Assembly (NCBI GenBank): GCA_963834755.1
Contig: CAWICQ010000001.1
Span: forward strand, 112,594-176,593
DNA: 64,000 nucleotides
Source: Dokdonella_A sp963834755
GTDB taxonomy: Bacteria; Pseudomonadota; Gammaproteobacteria; Xanthomonadales; Rhodanobacteraceae
Direction: 5' to 3'
The notes below the pieces were generated by a model. That model made no database searches, was not told the DNA's origin, and saw nothing but the letters and a program-made list of their open reading frames with translations. This document shows, piece after piece, positions 25,490 to 33,941 of this stretch (position 1 is the first letter of the stretch; the number at the start of each line of letters is the position of its first letter). Made by a program: the position numbers and the translations under genes.

Positions 25490-27394
25490 ATGATCAACAT
25501 CACGCTCCCGGATGGCAGCAAGAAGCTCTTCGATCATCCGGTCACCGTCGCGGAAGTTGCCGCGTCGATCGGTGCAGGGCTCGCCAAGGCGACTGTCGCC
25601 GGTTCGGTTGACGGCAAGCTCGTCGATGCGAGCGATCGCATCGATCACGATGCGAGCCTGCGCATCATCACGCCGAAGGATCCCGAAGGCGTCGAGATCA
25701 TCCGCCATTCGGCGGCGCATCTCGTCGGCCACGCGGTCAAGCAGCTTTATCCGACTGCAAAGATGGTCATCGGTCCGGTGATCGACGACGGTTTCTTTTA
25801 CGACATCTGGTACGAGCGCCCGTTCACGCCGGACGATCTCGCGGCGGTCGAGAAGCGCATGCGCGAGTTGATCGACAAGGACTACGACGTCATCAAGAAG
25901 ATGACGCCGCGCGCCGAAGTCATCGACGTGTTCAAGAAGCGCGGCGAGGACTACAAGCTGCGCCTGATCGATGACATGCCCGACGAGAAGCAGATGGGCC
26001 TGTACTACCACGAGGAATACGTCGACATGTGCCGCGGCCCGCACGTGCCGAACACGCGTTTCCTCAAGGCGTTCAAGCTGACGCGCCTTTCGGGCGCCTA
26101 TTGGCGCGGCGATGCGAAGAACGAGCAGCTGCAGCGCATCTACGGCACCGCGTGGGCTGACAAGAAACAGCTCGATGCGTACATCCAGCGCGTGGAGGAA
26201 GCCGAGAAGCGCGATCACCGCAAGCTCGGCAAACAGCTCGATCTCTTCCACATGCAGGACGAAGCGCCGGGCCTGGTGTTCTGGCATCCGAAAGGCTGGG
26301 CGATCTGGCAGGTCGTCGAGCAGTACATGCGCGGCGTGTACCGGCAGTCCGGCTATCAGGAAGTGCGCTGTCCGGCGATTCTCGACGTGTCGCTCTGGCA
26401 GAAATCGGGACATTGGGACAATTACAAAGACAACATGTTCTTCACCGAGTCCGAGAAGCGGACCTATGCGGTGAAGCCGATGAATTGCCCGGGCCATATA
26501 CAGGTCTACAACCACGGCCTGCACAGCTATCGCGATTTGCCGATCCGCTACGGCGAGTTCGGCTCGTGCACGCGCAACGAGCCCTCGGGCGCATTGCACG
26601 GGCTCTTGCGCGTGCGCGGGTTCGTGCAGGACGACGGCCACATCTTCTGCACCGAGAACCAGATGGAAGCCGAGGTCGTCGCGTTCCACGCGCAGGCGAT
26701 GGCGGTCTACAAGCATTTCGGCTTCGAGGACATCGACCTCAAGATCGCGCTCCGGCCCGATTCGCGCATCGGCTCGGAGGATGTCTGGGACAAGGCCGAG
26801 AATGCCTTGCGCTCGGCGTTGCGTGCCTGTGGTGTCCAATGGGCGGAGCTGCCGGGCGAGGGTGCCTTCTACGGGCCCAAGGTCGAGTACCACATGAAGG
26901 ACTCGATCGGCCGGGCCTGGCAGGTCGGGACGATGCAGGTTGATTTCTCGATGCCGGGGCGTCTGGGCGCCGAATACGTCGGCGAGGATTCCCGGCGCCA
27001 CGTGCCCGTCATGCTGCACCGGGCCATCGTCGGCTCGATGGAGCGCTTCATCGGCATCCTGATCGAGCACCATTCGGGTGCATTCCCGGTCTGGCTGGCG
27101 CCGGTCCAGGCCGTCGTCATGAACATCACCGACGCCCAGGCCGAATATGTGAACGAGGTCGTGCAAGCCCTTGTGGCGCAAGGGTTCCGGGTCGAAGCCG
27201 ATTTGCGCAACGAGAAGATCGGCTATAAAATCCGGGAACACACGCTCGAGAAGGTGCCCTATCTCCTGGTCGTCGGCGATCGGGAAAAGGAGACGGGGAC
27301 CATTGCCGTGCGTGTTCGCACGGGCGAGGACTTGGGTTCGATGTCCGTCGCCGATTTCGCGAAGCGTTTGGAGTCCGATGGCGCGCGGCCCTGA
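25490..27394 (+). CDS. thrS: Threonyl-tRNA synthetase
   Basis: A 634-residue class II synthetase of normal length. Residues 1-61 are the TGS domain (INITLPDGSKKLFDHPVTV). The editing domain carries HSAAHLVGHAVKQLYP (HxxxH) and MCRGPHVPNT. The catalytic core shows motif 2 (GSCTRNEPSG and GLLRVRGFVQDDGHIF), and the C-terminal anticodon-binding domain starts near residue 535. It opens a conserved gammaproteobacterial operon with infC, rpmI, rplT, pheS, pheT and ihfA. Possible attenuation is noted upstream. Confidence 0.98.
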   Translation: MINITLPDGSKKLFDHPVTVAEVAASIGAGLAKATVAGSVDGKLVDASDRIDHDASLRIITPKDPEGVEIIRHSAAHLVGHAVKQLYPTAKMVIGPVIDDGFFYDIWYERPFTPDDLAAVEKRMRELIDKDYDVIKKMTPRAEVIDVFKKRGEDYKLRLIDDMPDEKQMGLYYHEEYVDMCRGPHVPNTRFLKAFKLTRLSGAYWRGDAKNEQLQRIYGTAWADKKQLDAYIQRVEEAEKRDHRKLGKQLDLFHMQDEAPGLVFWHPKGWAIWQVVEQYMRGVYRQSGYQEVRCPAILDVSLWQKSGHWDNYKDNMFFTESEKRTYAVKPMNCPGHIQVYNHGLHSYRDLPIRYGEFGSCTRNEPSGALHGLLRVRGFVQDDGHIFCTENQMEAEVVAFHAQAMAVYKHFGFEDIDLKIALRPDSRIGSEDVWDKAENALRSALRACGVQWAELPGEGAFYGPKVEYHMKDSIGRAWQVGTMQVDFSMPGRLGAEYVGEDSRRHVPVMLHRAIVGSMERFIGILIEHHSGAFPVWLAPVQAVVMNITDAQAEYVNEVVQALVAQGFRVEADLRNEKIGYKIREHTLEKVPYLLVVGDREKETGTIAVRVRTGEDLGSMSVADFAKRLESDGARP

Positions 27395-27438
27395 TCCGCA
27401 CGCTGCCGGGTAGGATTTCCCCTTGGGAGGATGAAAGT

Positions 27439-27963
27439 ATCGCCACCGACAACAAGACGAACCGCAGGAATCTGGAAATCCGTGTTCCGCGGGTGCGCGT
27501 CATCGGCGCGGAGGGAGAGCAGGTAGGCATTCTCTCGCGCGACGAAGCGCTGGCCATGGCTCAGGAAGCCGGCCTCGATCTGGTCGAGATCCAGCCGAAC
27601 GGCGACCCGCCGGTCTGCCGCATCATGGATTTCGGCAAGTTCAAATTCGAACAGCAAAAGAAGGCGCACGCAGCGAAGCGCAAGACCAAGCAGGTCGAAA
27701 TCAAGGAACTCAAGTTCCGGCCGACCACCGATGTGGGTGACTACGCGATCAAGCTGCGCAACTTGCGCCGGTTTCTGGAGGAAGGCGACAAGGTCAAGAT
27801 CACGGTGCGCTTCCGCGGCCGCGAGATGGCCCACATGGAACTCGGCGACGCGATGGTGAAGAAGATCGCGGCCGACATCGCCGAGGAAGCGGTGATCGAG
27901 CAGTACCCGCGCATGGAAGGGCGCTTGATGGTGATGATGATTGCGCCGAAGCGAAAGCAGTAG
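27439..27963 (+). CDS. infC: Translation initiation factor IF-3, starting at ATC
   Basis: A 174-residue IF-3, which keeps ribosomal subunits apart and proofreads start codons. The N-terminus ATDNKTNRRNLEIRVPRVRV aligns with other Xanthomonadales IF-3 only if translation starts at ATC 27439-27441, 8 bases after GGGAGG. No ATG, GTG or TTG exists in frame between that Shine-Dalgarno site and the GTG at 27493, which lies inside the conserved domain. A rare start codon is the known basis of IF-3 autoregulation (ATT in Escherichia coli). The gene lies 44 bp after thrS. Confidence 0.95.
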   Translation: MATDNKTNRRNLEIRVPRVRVIGAEGEQVGILSRDEALAMAQEAGLDLVEIQPNGDPPVCRIMDFGKFKFEQQKKAHAAKRKTKQVEIKELKFRPTTDVGDYAIKLRNLRRFLEEGDKVKITVRFRGREMAHMELGDAMVKKIAADIAEEAVIEQYPRMEGRLMVMMIAPKRKQ

Positions 27964-28328
27964 GCGGAGCTCGACAGAATTTTTGAAATCGCGACCTAGG
28001 GCGACTGCCTGTACGACGCGAAGATTTTCCCCTCTCCACCGACGGCTTCATCGTTGGGGTAGAGGGTAGGGTGAGGGGGCTAAGCGTCGCGTCGCATCGG
28101 AACGTTCCGGGCGCGCGCGCAAGAGCGCCCTCATCCGGCCCTTCGGGCCGACTTCTCCCGCAAGCGGGAGAAGTGAACACGGAGACTTCTTCCACAAGTG
28201 GGAGAGGTGAAAAGTAACAGGAGACCGTTTTCGAGCGGTCAGCAACACACGCCGGAACGAGCAGGACGGAAAGAGCAACGCCAGTTGCCGCTCGCGCCAG
28301 TAACGAAAATCACCGAAGGAGAAGGGCA
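27964..28328. repeat. Intergenic region with CTCTCCCGCAAGCGGGAG-type repeats
   Basis: There is no gene in these 365 bp. It contains CCCCTCTCC ... GGGGTAGAGGGTAGGGTGAG at 28028-28078 and GGCCCTTCGGGCC plus CTTCTCCCGCAAGCGGGAGA at 28136-28172, both dispersed Xanthomonadales repeat units that fold into hairpins, followed by the rpmI ribosome-binding region. The insertion separates infC from rpmI within the operon. Confidence 0.75.
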
Positions 28329-28526
28329 ATGCCCAAGATGAAAACCAACCGGGCCGCTGCCAAGCGGTTCCGCAAGACCGCGTCCGGCAAGTTCAAGTGC
28401 GGACACGCGTTCAAGAGCCACATCCTCACCAAGAAGGCGACCAAGCGCAAGCGTGGTCTGCGTGCCACCAACCATGTGCGCAAGGAAGACGCTGGTCGCG
28501 TTGCGCGCATGCTGCCGTACGCATAA
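28329..28526 (+). CDS. rpmI: 50S ribosomal protein L35 (bL35)
   Basis: A 65-residue, highly basic protein of standard length. MPKMKTNRAAAKRFRKTASG at the start and KATKRKRGLR near residue 40 are diagnostic. AAGGAGAAGG precedes the ATG. It is followed 12 bases later by rplT. In the family, L20 represses this pair through mRNA binding. Confidence 0.98.
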   Translation: MPKMKTNRAAAKRFRKTASGKFKCGHAFKSHILTKKATKRKRGLRATNHVRKEDAGRVARMLPYA

Positions 28527-28538
28527 GGAGACGACACC

Positions 28539-28898
28539 ATGGCACGAGTAAAGCGTGGCGTCACCGCCCATCGTCGGCACAAGAAGCTTCTTGGCAAAGC
28601 CAAGGGTTACTACAACGCGCGCCGCAAGGTGTTCCGCGTTGCCAAACAAGCGGTCACCAAGGCGTTGCAGTACGCCTACATCGGTCGCAAGCAGAAGAAG
28701 CGCCAGTTCCGCGCACTCTGGATCGTGCGCATCAACGCCGCGGCCCGGCAGTACGGCATGAGCTACAGCCGCCTGATGAACGGTCTCAAGAAGGCCAACA
28801 TCACGGTCGACCGCAAGGTGCTTGCCGATATCGCCGTGCACGACATCAAGGCGTTTGGTGCGCTCGCGGAAAAAGCGAAGGCCGGTCTGGCGGCTTAA
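28539..28898 (+). CDS. rplT: 50S ribosomal protein L20 (bL20)
   Basis: A 119-residue assembly protein of the large subunit. MARVKRGVTAHRRHKKLLGK, then RRKVFRVAKQAVTKALQYAY and RDRKQKKRQFRALWI-like sequence (here GRKQKKRQFRALWIVRINAA) are typical. It has the usual length and basic composition. It also acts as a translational repressor of rpmI-rplT in the bacteria studied. A terminator lies 100 bp downstream, before pheS. Confidence 0.98.
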   Translation: MARVKRGVTAHRRHKKLLGKAKGYYNARRKVFRVAKQAVTKALQYAYIGRKQKKRQFRALWIVRINAAARQYGMSYSRLMNGLKKANITVDRKVLADIAVHDIKAFGALAEKAKAGLAA

Positions 28899-28996
28899 GT
28901 TTTGCGATCGTCCTGATCGCGGAGAGAAGGACGGTCATCGACGACCGCACTCCTCAACGCTCTCTCCCTGGGACGTTTGCGAAGACTTGATAACGC

Positions 28997-29027
28997 GGGA
29001 AGGAGGCCTTGCTTCCTTCCCGTTTTT
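28997..29027 (+). terminator. Terminator after rplT
   Basis: GGGAAGGA and TCCTTCCC form an 8-bp stem with a GGCCTTGCT loop region, followed by GTTTTTG. It should end part of the thrS-rplT transcript before pheS. No Phe-rich leader peptide precedes it. Confidence 0.75.
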
Positions 29028-29065
29028 GTTTTGAAGACGACGGGCGGCTCGCGAAACGCGCCTCA

Positions 29066-29152
29066 CCGTCATCCTGGCGAAAGCCGGGATCCATTTTGAT
29101 TTTTGCGTCAACGGCAAGGTCAAAATGGGTCCCGCTTTCACCGGGACGACGA
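29066..29152. repeat. Inverted repeat element, GGCGAAAGCCGGGATCC type
   Basis: The left arm (29067-29099, CGTCATCCTGGCGAAAGCC then GGGATCCATTTTGA) and right arm (29119-29151) are imperfect reverse complements separated by about 19 bp. This is a small non-autonomous palindromic repeat widespread in proteobacterial intergenic DNA. It lies in the pheS 5' region. Confidence 0.8.
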
Positions 29153-29182
29153 GATGCCGGTTCGATCCGCTCCTGGACGCGA

Positions 29183-30175
29183 ATGAACGCACTCGACGAA
29201 ATCACCCGCTCTCTCGACGACATCGCCGCCGCGCCGACGCTCGAATCGCTCGACGCATTGCGCGTAGCGTTGCTCGGCAAGAACGGTGCGATCACGGCGG
29301 CGCTGAAATCACTCGGCGCGCTGCCGGCCGAACAACGCAAGGCGCGTGGCGCCGAAGTCAATCGCGCGAAGGATCAGGTTGCCGCGGCGATCGCCGCGCG
29401 CAAGGCCATGCTCGAAAAAGCCGGGCTCGATCGACGTCTCGCCGCCGAGCGCATCGACGTCACGCTGCCCGGTCGTCGCAGCCAACGCGGTGGCGTCCAT
29501 CCGATCACGCGCACGCTCGACCGCATGAGCGAGATTTTCGCGCGGCTCGGCTACGACCTTGCCGATGGCCCGGAGATCGAGGACGACTATCACAACTTCG
29601 AGGCGTTGAACTTTCCGCCGCATCATCCGGCGCGCGCGATGCACGACACGTTCTATTTCCCCGACGGTCGTCTGCTGCGCACGCACACATCGCCCGTGCA
29701 GATCCGCGCGGCCGTCGGGAAAAAGCCGCCGATCCGCTTGATCGCCGCGGGCAAGGTCTATCGCAGCGATTCCGATCAGACACATTCGCCGATGTTCCAC
29801 CAGGTCGAAGGCCTCCTGATCGCCGAGGACATCAGCTTCGCCGATCTGAAAGGCACGCTCGCCGAATTCGTGCGCGCTTTCTTCGAGCGCGATTTCGAGA
29901 TGCGCTTTCGGCCGAGCTACTTTCCGTTCGTCGAACCCGGCGCCGAAGTCGACATCCGCTGGGATCGCGAAGACGGCACGACGTCATGGCTCGAAGTGCT
30001 CGGCTGCGGCATGGTGCATCCGAACGTGCTGCGCGCGTGCGAGATTGATCCGGAGCGTTACACCGGTTTCGCGTTCGGCATGGGCGTCGAGCGCTTCGCG
30101 ATGCTGCGTTATGGTGTCAGCGATTTGCGGCAGTTTTTCGAAAACGATCTGCGATTTCTGAAGCAGTTTGCGTAA
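29183..30175 (+). CDS. pheS: Phenylalanyl-tRNA synthetase alpha subunit
   Basis: A 330-residue catalytic subunit. The N-terminal coiled coil is followed by class II motif 1 (HPITRTLDRMSEIFARLGY), motif 2 (LIAAGKVYRSDSDQTHSPMF) and motif 3 (GFAFGMGVERFAMLRYGV). The ATG at 29183 was chosen by homology; the 58-codon upstream extension is repeat DNA. It works with PheT as an alpha2-beta2 enzyme. A second ATTCGGGATTCG inverted repeat separates the two genes. Confidence 0.97.
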   Translation: MNALDEITRSLDDIAAAPTLESLDALRVALLGKNGAITAALKSLGALPAEQRKARGAEVNRAKDQVAAAIAARKAMLEKAGLDRRLAAERIDVTLPGRRSQRGGVHPITRTLDRMSEIFARLGYDLADGPEIEDDYHNFEALNFPPHHPARAMHDTFYFPDGRLLRTHTSPVQIRAAVGKKPPIRLIAAGKVYRSDSDQTHSPMFHQVEGLLIAEDISFADLKGTLAEFVRAFFERDFEMRFRPSYFPFVEPGAEVDIRWDREDGTTSWLEVLGCGMVHPNVLRACEIDPERYTGFAFGMGVERFAMLRYGVSDLRQFFENDLRFLKQFA

Positions 30176-30269
30176 AGAGCCGCGATTCGGGATTCGAGAT
30201 TTGGATTCCGAAGCCAGCGGTTTGTGAACGACACACTGAGAGTCATACCGAATCCCGAATCCCGGCTCT
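30176..30269. repeat. Inverted intergenic repeat, ATTCGGGATTCG type
   Basis: AGAGCCGCGATTCGGGATTC (30176-30195, plus G) and the region 30249-30269 (CGAATCCCGAATCCCGGCTC plus T) are 21-bp inverted repeats with a single mismatch, 52 bp apart. It is the same family as the copy at 1436-1628 and again ends just before a start codon, here pheT. Confidence 0.85.
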
Positions 30270-30276
30270 TCATCAA

Positions 30277-32658
30277 ATGAAATTCTCCGAAAACTGGCTG
30301 CGCGAAGTCGTCGACATTCCGGTCGATCGCGATGCGCTCGTGCATCGGCTGACGATGTCGGGCCTCGAAGTCGAAGGCGTCGAGCCGATCGGCGCGGCGC
30401 TCGAGGGCGTCGTCGTCGCGGAGATCGTCGCCTGCGAACCGCATCCGAATGCGGATAAATTACGCGTGTGCACGGTGGCCGCCGGCGGCGCGAAGACGTT
30501 GCAGATCGTCTGTGGCGCGCCGAACGCCCGTACGGGTCTCAAGGCGCCGCTCGCGATGATCGGCGCGAAACTGCCGAACGGAATCGAGATCAAGCAGGCC
30601 GCGCTGCGCGGCGTCGAATCGCAAGGCATGCTGTGCTCGGCGAAGGAACTCGGCATCGACGCCGACGCTTCGGGTTTGATGGAGTTGCCCGTCGATGCAC
30701 CCACCGGCGAAACGCTGGCTCGTTATCTCGGACTTCCGGATGCCACGCTCGAGCTCAAGCTGACGCCGAATCGCCCGGATTGCCTCAGCGTGCACGGCCT
30801 CGCGCGCGATGTCGCGGCACTTTTCGATTCGGCGTTCCGTGCGCCGGAATCGAAAGACGCCGCGACGAGCAGCGCCACGCGTCGCGCGATTCGCCTCGAT
30901 GCCGGTGCGGATTGTCCGCGTTATCTCGGCCGCGTCATCGAAGGCATCGATCCCGCCGCGAAGACACCGCTGTGGCTCGCCGAGCGCTTGCGTCGTTCGG
31001 GATTGCGTCCGATCAGCGCGGTCGTCGACGTGACCAACTACGTGATGATCGAGCTCGGCCAGCCGCTGCACGCGTTCGACAACAGCAAAGTTATCGGCGA
31101 CATCATCGTGCGCCGCGCGCACGCGGGCGAAGCACTGAAGTTGCTCGACGCCAGCGAGCACCGGCTCAGCGAAAGATTCCTGGTCATTGCCGATGAGCAG
31201 AAAGCGCTCGCGCTCGGCGGTGTGATGGGAGGCTACGATTCGCGCGTCACCGAATCGACGCGCGATGTGTTTCTCGAGGCCGCGCATTTCGCACCGCCGG
31301 TGATCATGGGCCGTTCGCGCGAGCTGGGCCTGCACAGCGATGCCGCGCACCGTTTCGAGCGCGGCGTCGATCCAGAATTGCCGAAACGCGCGATCGAGCG
31401 CGCGACCGACCTTCTGATCGGAATCGCGGGCGGCAAAGCCGGCCCGGTCGTTGAAGCGGCGCGCATGGCCGATCTGCCGCGTCGCGATGCCGTTTCGCTG
31501 CGTCGCGCGCGACTCGCGCGCGTGCTCGATCTCGAGATCGAGGATGCGGAAGTCGAGCGCATTCTCGGCGCACTTGGCATGCGCGTCGAGCGCATCGCAG
31601 GCGGCTGGCGCGCGACGCCGCCGAGCTGGCGCTTCGACATCGCGATCGAAGAAGACCTGATCGAGGAAGTGATCCGCGTGCACGGCTACGAACGCGTGCC
31701 CACGCGTGCGCCGCGCGGCGAGCTGCGCGTACCGCCGATCCCCGAAGCGCACGTCGGCGTCGATCGTTTCCGGAGCCAGCTCGCAGCGCGCGATTATTTC
31801 GAGGCGATCTGCTTCGCGTTCCTCGACGAAACAACGTTACAGCACTGGCACCTCGAGGCCGGCGCCGTCGCACTGGCCAATCCGCTCTCGGCCGAGCTTG
31901 GCGTCATGCGCACGTCGCTGTTGCCCGGGCTCGTTTCCGCACTGGTTTCGAACCGCCGCCGCCAGCAGGAGCGCGTGCGCCTGTTCGAGATCGGCATTGT
32001 GTTCGCTGCAGGCAAGGACGCTCCGATCGAAAGCGCGCGCATTGCCGGCGTCGCCGCCGGTCACGCGTTCGCCGAGCAATGGGCCGAAACGCCGCAGCGT
32101 CCGGTCGATTTTTTCGACCTCAAAGGGGATGTCGAATCGCTTCTTACGCTGAGCCACTCGCCGCACGAATTCCACTGGTCGCCGGCCGATGCGCCGTGGT
32201 TGCATCCGGGTCAGTCGGCCGAACTTTTTCGTGGAAATCGCCCGATCGGACGGATCGGCGCGTTGCATCCGGACCTTATCCGGACGCTTGATGCCGGCGC
32301 CGATATCTACGCGTTCGAGCTCGATCTGGCGGCGATTTCAGAACGGCCTCTGCCGATCGCCGAGCCCCTTTCGCGCTACCCGTCGGTCCGCCGCGATCTC
32401 TCGTTCGAGCTGCCCGAAGACGTGCCTTACGCCCGGGTCGAAGCGGTGATTCGTGACGCGGTCGGCGAAAACCTCGCGGACATCGTCCTGTTCGACCGTT
32501 ACGCTGGCGTCAATTTAGGAACGAATATCAAAAGTCTCGCTATAGGCTTGATTTTACAGGATCGTTACCGCACGCTTACGGATCAGGACGCGGACCGCTG
32601 CAGGTCTCTCGCAGTCGCCGCCCTGGAAGCCGGTTGCAAAGCAAAGCTGCGAGGGTAG
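30277..32658 (+). CDS. pheT: Phenylalanyl-tRNA synthetase beta subunit
   Basis: A 793-residue subunit of full length. It has an N-terminal tRNA-binding EMAP/OB domain (VAEIVACEPHPNADKLRVCTV, residues about 45-65), a B3/B4 editing domain, B5 domains, a synthetase-like core, and a C-terminal FDX-ACB anticodon fold (RYPSVRRDLSFELPEDVPY). It pairs with PheS. The stop at 32658 is one base from the ihfA start, so ihfA is co-translated from the same mRNA, as in other gammaproteobacteria. Confidence 0.97.
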   Translation: MKFSENWLREVVDIPVDRDALVHRLTMSGLEVEGVEPIGAALEGVVVAEIVACEPHPNADKLRVCTVAAGGAKTLQIVCGAPNARTGLKAPLAMIGAKLPNGIEIKQAALRGVESQGMLCSAKELGIDADASGLMELPVDAPTGETLARYLGLPDATLELKLTPNRPDCLSVHGLARDVAALFDSAFRAPESKDAATSSATRRAIRLDAGADCPRYLGRVIEGIDPAAKTPLWLAERLRRSGLRPISAVVDVTNYVMIELGQPLHAFDNSKVIGDIIVRRAHAGEALKLLDASEHRLSERFLVIADEQKALALGGVMGGYDSRVTESTRDVFLEAAHFAPPVIMGRSRELGLHSDAAHRFERGVDPELPKRAIERATDLLIGIAGGKAGPVVEAARMADLPRRDAVSLRRARLARVLDLEIEDAEVERILGALGMRVERIAGGWRATPPSWRFDIAIEEDLIEEVIRVHGYERVPTRAPRGELRVPPIPEAHVGVDRFRSQLAARDYFEAICFAFLDETTLQHWHLEAGAVALANPLSAELGVMRTSLLPGLVSALVSNRRRQQERVRLFEIGIVFAAGKDAPIESARIAGVAAGHAFAEQWAETPQRPVDFFDLKGDVESLLTLSHSPHEFHWSPADAPWLHPGQSAELFRGNRPIGRIGALHPDLIRTLDAGADIYAFELDLAAISERPLPIAEPLSRYPSVRRDLSFELPEDVPYARVEAVIRDAVGENLADIVLFDRYAGVNLGTNIKSLAIGLILQDRYRTLTDQDADRCRSLAVAALEAGCKAKLRG

Positions 32659-32659
32659 G

Positions 32660-32962
32660 ATGGCGCTGACGAAGGCGGAGATGGCCGAGCGTCTGTTTCT
32701 GGACGTCGGCCTTAACAAGCGCGAAGCCAAAGAGTTCGTCGACGCGTTCTTCGAAGTTGTACGCGACGCGCTTGAAAAAGGGGAGCAGGTCAAGCTATCC
32801 GGTTTCGGAAACTTCGACCTGCGTTTCAAGAATCAGCGGCCCGGGCGTAATCCCAAGACCGGCGAGGAGATTCCGATCTCCGCGCGGCGGGTCGTGACGT
32901 TCCGTCCGGGGCAAAAGCTGAAGGTCCGGGTCGAGGCCTATGCTGGATCAGGGCAGCAATAG
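32660..32962 (+). CDS. ihfA: Integration host factor alpha subunit
   Basis: A 100-residue HU/IHF-fold DNA-bending protein. MALTKAEMAERLFLDVGLNK at the start, LSGFGNFDLRFKNQRPGRNP in the arm and GEEIPISARRVVTFRPGQKL at the end are diagnostic; the Pro that intercalates DNA is in RPGRNP. It forms a heterodimer with IhfB, needed for recombination, replication and many promoters. It overlaps the following merR-type gene by 23 bp. Confidence 0.98.
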   Translation: MALTKAEMAERLFLDVGLNKREAKEFVDAFFEVVRDALEKGEQVKLSGFGNFDLRFKNQRPGRNPKTGEEIPISARRVVTFRPGQKLKVRVEAYAGSGQQ

Positions 32963-33296
32963 CGAACTGCCGGTCATACCGGCCAAGCGCTATTTCACCA
33001 TTGGGGAAGTCAGCGAACTGTGCGGCGTCAAGCCGCATGTGTTGCGCTATTGGGAGCAGGAATTCCCCAACCTCAAGCCGGTCAAGCGACGCGGCAATCG
33101 CCGCTATTACCAGCGCCACGACGTGCTGATGATCCGCCAGATCCGCTCGCTCCTGTATGACCAGGGCTTCACCATCACCGGCGCGCGCCAGCGCCTGGAA
33201 GGATCGCAGGGGCGCATGGAAGTCTCGATCTCGAATCAGATCGTGCGCCAGGTGCGGCAGGAGCTCGAGGAAGTGCTGACGATCCTCAGGCGCTGA
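32940..33296 (+). CDS. MerR-family regulator downstream of ihfA
   Basis: A 118-residue regulator. The MerR winged helix is at residues 18-85: YFTIGEVSELCGVKPHVLRY, WEQEFPNLKPVKRRGNRRYY and HDVLMIRQIRSLLYDQGFTI. The C-terminal dimerisation helix is short and there are no metal-binding Cys residues, so it is not a metal sensor. A copy behind ihfA is conserved in Xanthomonadales and pseudomonads. Its start lies within the end of ihfA. Targets are unknown. Confidence 0.92.
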   Translation: MLDQGSNSELPVIPAKRYFTIGEVSELCGVKPHVLRYWEQEFPNLKPVKRRGNRRYYQRHDVLMIRQIRSLLYDQGFTITGARQRLEGSQGRMEVSISNQIVRQVRQELEEVLTILRR

Positions 33297-33367
33297 GTCA
33301 CGTCCCGGCCGGTCGCGGCCGGATGCTCTGATACAATCCCACGCTCGCAACACGCGAGACCGCATGT

Positions 33368-33444
33368 CGGGGCGTAGCGCAGCCTGGTAGCGCATCTGCC
33401 TGGGGGGCAGGGGGTCGTGGGTTCAAATCCCGCCGCCCCGACCA
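33368..33444 (+). tRNA. tRNA-Pro (GGG), integration site
   Basis: A complete cloverleaf: acceptor CGGGGCG paired with CGCCCCG, discriminator A and encoded CCA, D arm GCGC/GCGC, anticodon arm TCTGC-CTGGGGG-GCAGG with anticodon GGG, and T arm GTGGG-TTCAAAT-CCCGC. Its last 50 bp are repeated at 53127-53174, marking it as the attachment site of the island to the right. Confidence 0.97.
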
Positions 33445-33446
33445 AT
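33397..33446 (+). repeat. Left attachment repeat (3' end of tRNA-Pro)
   Basis: From TGCCTGGGGGGCAGGGGGTC through CCCCGACCAAT, this 50-bp segment matches 53127-53174 with two substitutions and a 2-bp deletion in the latter. The tRNA on this side is intact, so this is the reconstituted tRNA end of an integrated element. Confidence 0.88.
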
Positions 33447-33479
33447 TTCGAAAAGTGGATCAAGCAGTTACATGATCGA

Positions 33480-33507
33480 ATGGATATTGCCAAATGGCAA
33501 TATCCAT
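33480..33507. repeat. 12-bp inverted repeat just inside the island
   Basis: ATGGATATTGCC (33480-33491) and GGCAATATCCAT (33496-33507) are perfect inverted repeats with an AAAT spacer. AT-rich compared with the backbone. It may be an integrase or excisionase arm site, or a terminator for the convergent tRNA and integrase remnant. Confidence 0.6.
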
Positions 33508-33517
33508 CATTTGTCCA

Positions 33518-33760
33518 CTATTTGCTCATTATTGAGCCGAGCTTGATGCCCGGTTGGACCTCGGTCCAAGGCACCTCGTGGCCCCCGAGGTAGTGCTCGG
33601 TCATGGTCTCGCTGGTATGCGTCATCAGCGCCTGAACTTGGGCGACTGTCCAGCCAGCTTTGCGCAACAGCGCTCCGCCAAGCGATCGAATCTCATGGAA
33701 TGTAGGCGGATTGTCGCCTTCAATCTTCGCCAGGTCGCGGGGTTTTTTACGAAGGCGACG
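33518..33760 (-). pseudogene. Tyrosine-recombinase (phage-type integrase) C-terminal remnant
   Basis: The minus-strand frame ending in TAG at 33518-33520 reads PPTFHEIRSLGGALLRKAGW, then TVAQVQALMTHTSETMTEHY and LGGHEVPWTEVQPGIKLGS. It contains the catalytic HxxR (HEIR), the second His (THTS, usually GHTS) and the nucleophile Tyr (HYL). Only about 75-80 residues are left of an expected 350-400; upstream of 33760 the frame no longer resembles an integrase. It points at the tRNA-Pro end, as integrases of tRNA-targeted islands usually do. Confidence 0.85.
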
Positions 33761-33941
33761 TGAATTCAGGTTTCGATCAGAAAATGGCCGACATTTGTGC
33801 TGACCACATTTACCATGAGGATCAATAGTTTTGCTTCATCTTCACGGCGCAAATTCGAAAAACGCTAGGACATTCTGCTGTTAGCGCAAGCGGCAGCCGG
33901 ATGTCCCACCATGTTTTTCAAGACCCTTGCGGATCAAAGTG

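Noticed and set aside
25424..27241. 605-codon frame antisense to thrS
   Set aside because: Mirror of thrS codon bias; the product resembles no family and the plus-strand gene is certain.
28899..29020. pheM-like Phe-rich leader peptide upstream of pheS
   Set aside because: No short frame with Phe codons was found before the terminator; it is better read as the rplT terminator.
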